This document shows positions 33,904 through 42,600 of a DNA stretch of 64,000 bases, piece by piece. The notes beneath the pieces are model-generated. The model saw nothing but the letters and a program-made list of their open reading frames with translations. It had not been told where the DNA came from and did no database searches. Source of the DNA: Nocardioidaceae bacterium (lineage in GTDB: Bacteria > Actinomycetota > Actinomycetes > Propionibacteriales > Nocardioidaceae). The stretch lies in the NCBI GenBank assembly GCA_017744365.1, contig JAGIBL010000002.1, positions 868,001 through 932,000 on the forward strand, written 5' to 3'. Numbering within the stretch: position 1 is the first letter of the stretch; each line of letters opens with the position of its first letter. The position numbers and the translations under genes were made by a program.

Positions 33904-36900
33904 ACGCTGCCTCGCCAGGATCGGCACCCAGAGGCGGGAGGCGAGCGCGCCGAGACGGTGCTTCTCGTTCTCGAACTCCTCGCCCGGACGCGGCGGGTCG
34001 AGCAGCACCTCGAGGGGCGCGTGCTGTCCCCAGACCCGGATCTGCGCGGCCTCGGCGCTCTCGGGTCCGTACTGCGTCAGCGCCCAGGCCTGCCGTGCCT
34101 TGAACAGCGCCTGCTGCGGGTACTTGCGGTGCTGCGCCCAGGCGTAGCCGGTCTTGAGCGGCAACGGCAGCGGCGCGGACAGGCCCGCGTCGTACAGCGC
34201 GACCAGGTCGGCCAGCAGGGCGGGCGCCTCGGGCACCGCGGCGAACGTCGCGCGGGCGTGGCCGCGGCGGTACCGGCCGATCGCGCCCGCGGACCAGTGC
34301 CGGCCGGGCTGCGCGGCGCACAGGGCGAGCAGCGGCACCCAGGCGTCGAGGATGTGCTTGGGCCCGAGCGAGGAGAAGCTGACCCGGACCAGCCGGTCGC
34401 CGTACAGGTCGGTGACGGTGCCGCGCAGCCGTCGCCCGGCACCCAGGTCGAGGTCCACGTCGACCGCGCGCATCGGCATCCCGGCCCGGAAGGACTCGGC
34501 CGCCTCGGCCAGCGGCTGGGCCTGGTCGGCGAGCGTGCGCGCGACCTTCCACCCGAGCCGGCCCGGGGGCAGCACCCCGCGACGCCACTCGGTGGCGAGC
34601 GCGTCCTCGCGGGTGCGGCCGGCGAGCAGGTCGCCGAGGATCCGGTCGCCGATCTGCCAGCGCTCGAGCCCGTCGAGGTCGACCGGGATGCCGTCGGAGG
34701 TCTCCTCGCCCTCGTCGAGCTGGCTGACCTGGAGCCGCTGGCGGAGGAACTCCTTGACCGGGTCCTTGAGGAAGCGGACCAGCTCGGCCAGGTCCACGTC
34801 CCCGGTCCGCGCCGGCAGGATCTCGGCACCGATCGGGGTCGGCTCGGGCCGGTCGGCGACGGCGACGCGCGCACCGGCCAGGGCCGCGGCGTCGAAGGAG
34901 AACGGCGTGCCCGGGGCGAACGCCAGGGACTCCTGCGGGTCGAAGTTGCGGGCACCGGTCGCCTGCAGCGGGTGCTGCCGGAGCACGTGCTCGCGGGCGC
35001 CGGGCGCGGTGGCCTCGAGGGTGTCGAGCAGCTCGTCGAGCGGCACCGAGGGCGGCCGCGGCCGGCCGGTGGTCTCGTTGGCGCCGGTGTAGGTGACCAC
35101 GAGGTGGTCGCGCGCGGCCAGGATCGCGTCGAGCATGAGCTGGCGGTCCTCGCTGCGCACGTCGCGCTCGCCGGTCAGCGGGCGCCGGCCGAGCACGTCG
35201 TCGCCGTCGACCGCGCCGGCCCGCGGGAACACCCCGTCGTCGAGGCCCAGCAGGCAGACCACCCGGTGCGGCACCGAGCGCATCGGCACCAGCGTCGCGA
35301 CGGTGAGCGTGCCGGTGCGGAAGTTCGCCCGGGTCGGCCGGCCGGCGAGCCGCTCCCCGATCAGCGCCCGGACGTCGGCCAGCCGCAGGTCCGCCTCGCC
35401 CCCGGCCCCGGCCCGGATCGCGGCCAGCTCGCGGTTGACCTGCCCGACCTGCCACTCCTCGCCCCAGCCGACCGCGGTGAGCTGGTCCACGACGTCGCCG
35501 AGCGCGGAGACCCAGTGCTCCAGCGGGTGCGCGCCGCGCAGCCTGTCCGCGAGCGCGGCCAGCCGGTCGACCAGCTCGGCCAGCCTGCCGGCCAGGTCGA
35601 TGCTGGTGGACCCGACGTCGTCGAGCGGCAGCGTGGTCGCGAAGTAGCGGCGGGCGTCGTCGGAGACCGCGACCCCGGCGAGGATCCGGTCGAGCCCGAA
35701 CCGCCACGAGTTCTGCACGTACGCCGCGAGCCCGTACTCCTCGCGGTGCTCGGCGTCGAAGGCCCAGCGGATCCCGGCCTCGGCGATCCACGAGTCGATG
35801 GTCTCCAGGTCCGACTCGGAGAACCCGAAGCGCCGCCGGACCGGCTCGGCGGCGACCAGGTCGCGCACGCGGCTCGCCTCGGCGCGCCCGCCGGCCAGCT
35901 CGAGCACCTGGCCGAGCACACCGAGCAGCGGGTTGGTCTGGGTCAGCGACCGGTCGGCGAGCCGGACCTCCAGCTGGTGGCCGGGGTGGCGGTCGGAGTC
36001 ACCGCCGACCCCCATCCCGACGGTCCCCATGCCGAACGCTGCCTGGATCAGCGGCGCGAACGCCTCGATGTCCGGGCACATCACCACGATGTCGCGCGGC
36101 TCCAGGTCGCGGTGCCGCTCGAGCAGGCCGAGGATCGTCTCGCGCAGCACCTCGACCTGGCGGGCCGGGCCATGGCAGGCGTGCACCTGGACGCTGTCGT
36201 CGCTCTCCCCGACCACGCGCCCCACGGGTGACGGCGCCCGGTTGGCGACCAGGTCGGACTGCAGCCAGCCCAGGAGGTCGTCGCGACGCGGCGCGGTGCC
36301 GGGCACCAGGTCGCCGTCCGCGTCGAGCTCGCCGAGCCCGCGCTGCAGCTCGCGCAGGTCGCGGCCGAGCGAGGCCAGCAGCGGGTGCTCGACCCGCTCG
36401 TGGGAGTCGTCGTCCGCCCGGGGCACCGTGCCCTGCTGCCCGGCCAGCGCGTCCCACAGCGCCGGCGAGGGATGCGGCAGCCACAGGTGCACGTCCCGGT
36501 GCCGGCCCAGCGTGCGCAGCAGCGCCACCTCGGTGCGCGGGATCCGGGTGTGCCCGAACAGGGAGAGCCGCTGCGGCAGCGCCACCCGGCCCGGGTCCTC
36601 GCCCAGCAGCGCCAGCACTGACGCCAGCCGCTCACCGGGCGTGGGCTCGCCAACCTCGGCGACCAGTCGGCGCCAGAGCTCGGCCTGCCAGGTCAGGTCC
36701 TCGTCGAGGACGCCGCCGGCACCGTCGGCATCCGTGCCCCGCTGCCAGTCGGCCAGCATCTCGGGACGCTGGGCGGCGTAGGAGGAGAACAGCCCGGCCA
36801 GCCGGCGGGCGACCGCGTAGCGCCGGCCGCGGCGCAGCTCGGCCTCCTCGCCCTCGAACCCGTGGCCGAGATGCGCGCTCAGAGCCGGGCACCAGTCCTC

Positions 36901-37233
36901 GCCGAGGGCGGCGTCGATGACCCGGAGCAGCGGCCAGGCCAGCGCGTCCGGCGCCCACGGGTCCTCGCTCCTGTCGTGCGGCCGGTCGTCGAGGAGCGAG
37001 GCGACCAGGCTGGCCGGCGTACGGAACTCGACCCCGGCGCAGACCCCGTCGCCGCGCCCCGGGCTGGTGCCGAGGTGGTGGGAGAGCCGCTGGGAGAGCC
37101 AGCGCTCGACACCCTTGGCCGGCACCACCACGACGTCGGTCTCGAACGGGTCCGGCAGCGGCGTGGCCAGCAGACCCGCGAGCGCATCGGCGAGCACGTC
37201 GGTGCCGTCGGCGCGGTGCAGGTACAGGGTCAC
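33901..37233 (-). CDS. recC: Exodeoxyribonuclease V gamma subunit RecC
   Basis: This 1110-residue protein starts MTLYLHRADGTDVLADALAG. It contains inactive helicase-like domains, among them VVVPAKGVERWLSQRLSHHL, IVMCPDIEAFAPLIQAAFG, and ATLVPMRSVPHRVVCLLGLDDGVFPR, followed by the nuclease-like C-terminal domain. RecC holds the complex together and scans for the recombination hot-spot (Chi) sequence. It is the first gene of the recCBD operon, read leftward, with an insertion separating it from recB. Confidence 0.92.
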   Translation of the reverse strand: MTLYLHRADGTDVLADALAGLLATPLPDPFETDVVVVPAKGVERWLSQRLSHHLGTSPGRGDGVCAGVEFRTPASLVASLLDDRPHDRSEDPWAPDALAWPLLRVIDAALGEDWCPALSAHLGHGFEGEEAELRRGRRYAVARRLAGLFSSYAAQRPEMLADWQRGTDADGAGGVLDEDLTWQAELWRRLVAEVGEPTPGERLASVLALLGEDPGRVALPQRLSLFGHTRIPRTEVALLRTLGRHRDVHLWLPHPSPALWDALAGQQGTVPRADDDSHERVEHPLLASLGRDLRELQRGLGELDADGDLVPGTAPRRDDLLGWLQSDLVANRAPSPVGRVVGESDDSVQVHACHGPARQVEVLRETILGLLERHRDLEPRDIVVMCPDIEAFAPLIQAAFGMGTVGMGVGGDSDRHPGHQLEVRLADRSLTQTNPLLGVLGQVLELAGGRAEASRVRDLVAAEPVRRRFGFSESDLETIDSWIAEAGIRWAFDAEHREEYGLAAYVQNSWRFGLDRILAGVAVSDDARRYFATTLPLDDVGSTSIDLAGRLAELVDRLAALADRLRGAHPLEHWVSALGDVVDQLTAVGWGEEWQVGQVNRELAAIRAGAGGEADLRLADVRALIGERLAGRPTRANFRTGTLTVATLVPMRSVPHRVVCLLGLDDGVFPRAGAVDGDDVLGRRPLTGERDVRSEDRQLMLDAILAARDHLVVTYTGANETTGRPRPPSVPLDELLDTLEATAPGAREHVLRQHPLQATGARNFDPQESLAFAPGTPFSFDAAALAGARVAVADRPEPTPIGAEILPARTGDVDLAELVRFLKDPVKEFLRQRLQVSQLDEGEETSDGIPVDLDGLERWQIGDRILGDLLAGRTREDALATEWRRGVLPPGRLGWKVARTLADQAQPLAEAAESFRAGMPMRAVDVDLDLGAGRRLRGTVTDLYGDRLVRVSFSSLGPKHILDAWVPLLALCAAQPGRHWSAGAIGRYRRGHARATFAAVPEAPALLADLVALYDAGLSAPLPLPLKTGYAWAQHRKYPQQALFKARQAWALTQYGPESAEAAQIRVWGQHAPLEVLLDPPRPGEEFENEKHRLGALASRLWVPILARQR

Positions 37234-37258
37234 GCCGGAAGGCTAGCGGCGACCACCC

Positions 37259-37900
37259 TCACGCGTTTCGTCGGAGCGAGGCGGCCATGGCCACCAGGTG
37301 CGCGAGGCGAGCGATCTCGGAGTCGAGGAACTCCGGGCCGCCCCGGCGGCCGACCACGACGAGCTCGTCGGCGCTCAGCGGGGAGGCAGCCACGACCAGG
37401 TCGGACCAGGCCTCGGGCACGTCGACCCGCTGCGCCTTCTCCAGGCTGCTCGGCCAGCCGATCCCGGCGGGCACGTCGGTGGGTGCGGCGGTGGTGCCGT
37501 ACTCGACCACGCCGCCGTCCTCCTTGCGGCGCAGGTGCACGCCCCAGTCGACACGGAACACCTGCGGCACCGCGTCGACCAGCCGGGCCACCGCGGCGGT
37601 CGGGTCCTGGGTCATCGCCTCGACGGCCTCGAGGTCGAGGAACAGGTTGCCGCCGGCGGCATAGCGGGAGATCCAGAGCACCCGCACACCGTCGAGCGCG
37701 GTGCAGGCCGAGACGATGCTGTCCGGCATCACGCCGGGGTCGGGGGTGAGGAAGACGTCGTCGATCGCGACCTCCTCGGCCGCGTCCTTCGCGACGATCT
37801 CGATCGCCTCGATGTTCGCCCCCGCGTCACCGATCGCGCTGGCCAGGCGACCCAGCGAACCGGGGACGTCGGGCAGCTCGACGCGCAGCAGGTAGGACAT
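37259..37900 (-). CDS. ACT-domain protein
   Basis: This 213-residue protein begins with an ACT domain: LLRVELPDVPGSLGRLASAI, then GANIEAIEIVAKD. ACT domains bind amino acids or other small ligands. The C-terminal part (about 130-205) looks like a GAF-like sensor fold without clear catalytic residues. It lies 25 bp upstream of recC on the same strand, but a shared job is not evident. The function is unknown. Confidence 0.75.
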   Translation of the reverse strand: MSYLLRVELPDVPGSLGRLASAIGDAGANIEAIEIVAKDAAEEVAIDDVFLTPDPGVMPDSIVSACTALDGVRVLWISRYAAGGNLFLDLEAVEAMTQDPTAAVARLVDAVPQVFRVDWGVHLRRKEDGGVVEYGTTAAPTDVPAGIGWPSSLEKAQRVDVPEAWSDLVVAASPLSADELVVVGRRGGPEFLDSEIARLAHLVAMAASLRRNA

Positions 37901-37972
37901 GCGTTCGACCCTAACGGGTGCGGGTTACCCCCGCGTTTCCCAGCGTCTCAGCGAACGATCCTGAGGTTGAAG

Positions 37973-38243
37973 TCAGCCGTCCCGAGGGTGCTCATCAGTC
38001 GCACCCACAACGGCAGCCACATCTCGAGGCCGCGGGCCTCCGCTGGCGATTGCGGGCACGACGCCGCAGGCTCCGCGCTCGCCGAAGGTCACCAGGGTCA
38101 GCTCCGAGTCCGCCCACTCGTCGCGCCGGCGGGCCTCCTCGACGTCCCCGGGTGCTGCCGACCACCACGTCGTGCCCGATCCGCCGGAACCCGCCTGCCA
38201 GCGCACGTCCGGCCGAGCCGGTACCGATCACCGCGATCCTCAG
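37973..38243 (-). pseudogene. Decayed F420-dependent NADP reductase-like gene
   Basis: The codons from about 38243 read RIAVIGTGSAGRALAGGFRR then GHDVVVGS, the Rossmann start of NADP/F420 oxidoreductases. The reading frame is then lost, and the neighbouring frame continues with DVEEARRRDEWADSELTLVT and fades near 37973. No start codon precedes the Rossmann motif. This is a gene with at least one frameshift, a missing start and a truncated 3' part. It fills the gap between the ACT gene and the photolyase, which otherwise shows nothing. Confidence 0.75.
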
Positions 38244-38269
38244 GGAGCGAGCATGCCAGGGTGGGCGCC

Positions 38270-39607
38270 ATGACCTCGGTGCTGTGGTTCCGCCGGGACC
38301 TGCGCATCTCCGACCACCCGGCGCTGGCGGCCGCGGCGGCCGAGGGCGAGGTGGTCGGGCTGTTCGTGGTCGACCCGCGCCTGTGGGCCTCCTCGGCCCG
38401 CCGTGCCTGGGTGGCCGCGAACGTCCGGGCCCTGGCCGAGGCCACCGGCGGCGCGCTCGTCCTCCGGTACGGCGACCCCGCGACCGTGGTCCCCGAGGTG
38501 GCCCGGTCGGCCGGCGCGAGCACGGTGCACGTGACCGGCGAGACCACGCCGTACGGGCGGTCCCGCGACGCCCGGGTGGCCGAGCGCGTGCGCCTGCTGG
38601 AGACCGGCACGCCGTACGTCGTCGAGCCCGGGCTGGTGCGCACCCGGCAGGGCGGGCCCTACCAGGTGTTCACGCCGTTCGCCCGGGCCTGGCGGTCGGA
38701 GGCCACCCAGGCTCCGTTCCCGGCGCCCGAAGTCACCTGGCGGCGGATGCGCAACGACGCCCGCGCCACGGCTGCCCTCGACGAGGCGATCCGGCACGCG
38801 CCCGCGGGGATGCCGGAGCCGGGCGAGGCAGCCGCGCTGGCCCGGTGGCGCGCGTTCCGGCCCTCGCTGTCGTCGTACGCCGAGACCCGGGACCTGCCCG
38901 CCGACGACGCGACCTCACGGCTCTCGCCGTACCTGAAGGTGGGCGCGATCCACCCGCGCACGCTGCTGGCCTCCACCACCGAGGGCGCGGAGAAGTTCGT
39001 CACCGAGCTCGCCTGGCGCGAGTTCTACGCCGACGTGCTCTGGCACCACCCGGAGAGCGCGTGGTCCGACCTGCGTCCCCTCCACCTCCCGTACGACGAC
39101 CCCGGCGATGCCGTGGACGCCTGGCGCGAGGGCCGCACCGGCTTCCCGCTCGTCGACGCCGGGATGCGCCAGCTGGCCGCCGAGGGCTGGATGCACAACC
39201 GCGTCCGGATGATCGCGGCGAGCTTCCTCACCAAGGACCTGCACGCCTGGTGGCCCGTCGGCGCACGGCACTTCCTGGAGCTGCTCGTCGACGGCGACCT
39301 GGCGTCGAACAACCACGGCTGGCAGTGGGTGGCCGGCACCGGCACGGACGCGGCGCCGTACTTCCGGATCTTCAACCCGGTCACCCAGGGCAAGCGGTTC
39401 GACCCGGACGGCGACTACGTGCGCCGCTGGGTGCCCGAGCTGGCGCACCTGCCAGGCCGGGCCGCGCACGAGCCGTGGAAGCACGAGCGCGGGTACGACG
39501 GGGGCTACCCGCGCCCCGTCGTCGACCACGACGAGGAGCGCGGGATCGCCCTCGACCGGTTCAGCCGCCGAAGAAGCCCAGGGCCGGCGCCGCCTGGCCG
39601 GCGATGA
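38270..39607 (+). CDS. Deoxyribodipyrimidine photolyase (class I)
   Basis: This 445-residue flavoprotein starts at ATG 38270 (MTSVLWFRRDLRISDHP). The antenna domain is followed by the FAD domain with WREFYADVLWHHP, GMRQLAAEGWMHNRVRMI, and DLASNNHGWQWVAGTGTDA, the last containing the conserved Trp and Asn residues of CPD photolyases. It repairs UV-induced pyrimidine dimers using blue light. Its final 47 bp overlap the converging 3' end of the giant secreted protein gene. Confidence 0.92.
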   Translation: MTSVLWFRRDLRISDHPALAAAAAEGEVVGLFVVDPRLWASSARRAWVAANVRALAEATGGALVLRYGDPATVVPEVARSAGASTVHVTGETTPYGRSRDARVAERVRLLETGTPYVVEPGLVRTRQGGPYQVFTPFARAWRSEATQAPFPAPEVTWRRMRNDARATAALDEAIRHAPAGMPEPGEAAALARWRAFRPSLSSYAETRDLPADDATSRLSPYLKVGAIHPRTLLASTTEGAEKFVTELAWREFYADVLWHHPESAWSDLRPLHLPYDDPGDAVDAWREGRTGFPLVDAGMRQLAAEGWMHNRVRMIAASFLTKDLHAWWPVGARHFLELLVDGDLASNNHGWQWVAGTGTDAAPYFRIFNPVTQGKRFDPDGDYVRRWVPELAHLPGRAAHEPWKHERGYDGGYPRPVVDHDEERGIALDRFSRRRSPGPAPPGRR

Positions 39608-42600
39608 TCGTGAACGCGCCGCCGACGGCGATGGACCCGCCGCTGGTCCGGCTGAGCGCGTTCACGGCGCCGTTCGGGGCCGCGTTGAAGGAGAGCGCCG
39701 CGTCGCTGCCCGCGTCCAGCGCGGCCAGGTTGCTCCGGCCGACCCCGCCCGCGTTGGCGAACTGGCCGCCGACGAAGACCTGGCTGCCGACGAGGAACAG
39801 CGCGTTCACGGTGCCGTCGGTGCCCGGGTTCCAGCCGGCCGCCGCACCCGAGGCCGGGTCGACCAGAGCAACGTGCGCCCGGCCGTCCGGCCCGACCGCG
39901 GTGAACGCACCGCCCAGGTAGACCCCCGCGCTGTTCACCGCGACGCTGTTCACGGCGCCGTTCGGAGCCGGGTTGAACCCGGTGGCGTTGCCGGAGCCGT
40001 CGATCCCCGCCGCGTTCGCCCGGGCCGCACCGCCCGCGGTGCCGAAGGAGCCGCCCACGTAGACCGTGCCCGCGTCGACCGCGAGGGCCTTCACGGTGCC
40101 GTCGGTGCCCGGGTTCCAGCCGGTGGCGGTGCCGCTGCCGTCGAGGGCCGCCAGGCTGGCCCGCGACGCCCCGCCGGCGGTGCTGAACGCCCCGCCCGCG
40201 TAGACGTTCGACGCGTCGGTCGCCAGCGCGGAGACGGTCCCGTTGGCACCGGGATTCCAGCCGGTCGCGGTGCCGCTGGCGCCGTCGATCGCGGCCAGGT
40301 TGGCCCGGGCCGCACCACCGGCGTTGGCGAACGAGCCACCGGCGTAGACGGTGCCACCGCGGAACGCGAGCGCGTTGACGGTGCCGTCGGTGCCCGGGTT
40401 CCAGCCGGTCACGCCGGTGTTCGGGTCGAGCTCGGCCAGGTTGTTGCGGGTCTTGCCGCCCAGCACCAGGAAGTCGCCGCCCACGGTGACGGTGCCCAGC
40501 GTCGCGTCCCGCGAGACGGTGCGGACCGTCCGGCCGGCGTTCGGGTCCCAGCTCGCGTCCACGGCCGGCAGCGTCGAGCCGTTCGAGCTGGCCAGGTTGA
40601 TCTTGGCGAGCCGGTGCCGCACCAGCGTGGTCGGCGAGCCGGCCGGGCCGGTGTTGATCGCGGTGAAGGCGCCGCCGACGATCAGCGTGCTCGAGGACGC
40701 GCTGCCTGCCCAGGCCAGGCTGGTCACCGGGCCGTTGGGCGCGGGGACCCAGGTGGTCATCGGGCCGGAGTTGTTGTTGCCACCGGACCCGGCGCTGGTG
40801 CCCAGGACCGTGGAGCCGAACTCACCGAGGTTCTTGATGTTCTGGCCCGCGATCGTGGTGAAGTCGCCGCCGAGGTAGATCGGCACGTTGTTCAGGCCGT
40901 TGATCGCCCCGAGCGCGATCGCGTTCACGGTCTGGTTGCCGCCGCCGACGTTCGGGTTCCAGCCGTTGACGCCCGCGTTGCCGTTGTCGCTCATCATCAG
41001 CACGTTGTTGCGGGTGGTCGCGTTGGACGGCGTGCCCGATGCGTTCGCCCGGTACTGGGTGTCGAACCGGCCGCCCGCGAGGACGACACCGGTGGACAGC
41101 CAGGCCAGCGTGTTGACCGAGGCGTTCGCGTTGCCGCACGCGGTGGTCGCCGGGGTGCCGATGCAGACCGCCGCGAGCCAGCCGTTGCGCGCCGCCGAGC
41201 TGAGCTGGGTCCCGGTCCAGGTGAGCTGGACGCCGGCCAGGTTGCCGGCGTTGGTGCCACCGGCCTGGTTGAACTGCCCGCCGGTGTAGACGACGTTGTT
41301 GTTGGAGTTGTTGGTGGCCAGGGCCTTCACGGCGCCGTTGGGGTCACCGCCGCTGAGGAAGACCGGGCTGCCCGGGGCCGCCGGGTCGAGGAACATCAGG
41401 TTCTGCCGGCCGCCGAGGCTGAAGTCACCGCCGACCACGAGCACCTTGGAGATGCCGCCGGTCATCCGGGCCAGCGAGCGAACGGTGCCGGTCAGCCCGC
41501 CGAAGCAGTAGGTCTGGTCGACCGAGCCGTCGCTGAGCAGGTGCGCCAGGCCCGGGCAGCCGATGCCCTTCACCTGGGTGAACGAGCCGCCCATGAAGTA
41601 GCCGCCGGAGCCGTCCGGGACGGTCGCCATCACCCCGCCGTTGGCCGCGCCGGCGGTGGCCGAGGCGAGCGAGACCGTCGAGCCGGTGCCGCTGTCCGGG
41701 ACCAGGCCCGAGCCGCCGGTCGGCGCGCCCACGGTGTCGAACGAGCCGCCGACGTACGTGGTGGTGCTGGCGCCGGCGACGGTCGCGTTGACGGTGCCGT
41801 CGGGGATCTGGGTCACCGGCTTGGCCGACAGGTCGTTGAACAGGACCACGCCGGTGGTGCCGCTGTACGCCGTGGTGTCGCCGTTGAGACCGTGCCCGGT
41901 GACCGCGACGCGCAGGGTGCCGCCGTCGTCGGCCGGGTGCTGGACGCCGTACGTCGCACCGGTGGCGCCGCCGATGTCGGTGCAGCCGTTGCCGCCCGCG
42001 TCGCAGCGCTGCCACTGGTAGGTGAAGGGCGCGTTGGTGTCGACCCAGGTGCCGGGCGTGGCGGCCAGGTTGTCGCCGGTCGCGACCGCGACGCCGACCG
42101 CGTTGGCCGGGCCGTTCTTGATGCCGGGCGGGGTCGTGTTCACCGGGTCACCCGGCACGTAGCCGGTGTTGCTGTAGACGACCGCGCTGGAGCCACCGTG
42201 GTTGGTGGCGACGATGCCGACCCGGATCCAGCGGTACTTGTCCGCGCTCTGCAGCACGTACGTCGAGCCGGTCGCGCCCGCGATGTCGGCGCAGATCAGG
42301 CCGGCCGAGTCCAGGCAGCGCTGCCACTGGTAGGCGAAGCTGGACGCACCCGGGTTCCAGGTGCCGTTGGTCGTCGTGGTCGCCACGCCGACCTTGCGGT
42401 TGCTGCCGAGCACCGGCGGCACCGTGTTCGCCGGCGGCGGCGGCAGCACGACGACGTCGGTCGGGGCCGAGGTCGCGGTCGCGGAGCCGTCCAGGTTGGT
42501 GCCGGTGACGGTCACCGTGAACCGGTGCCCGAAGTCGGTCGGCTCGTTCGGGTAGCTGCCGTAGTCGAGCACGTAGGTCGACCCGGTGGCGCCGGTGATC

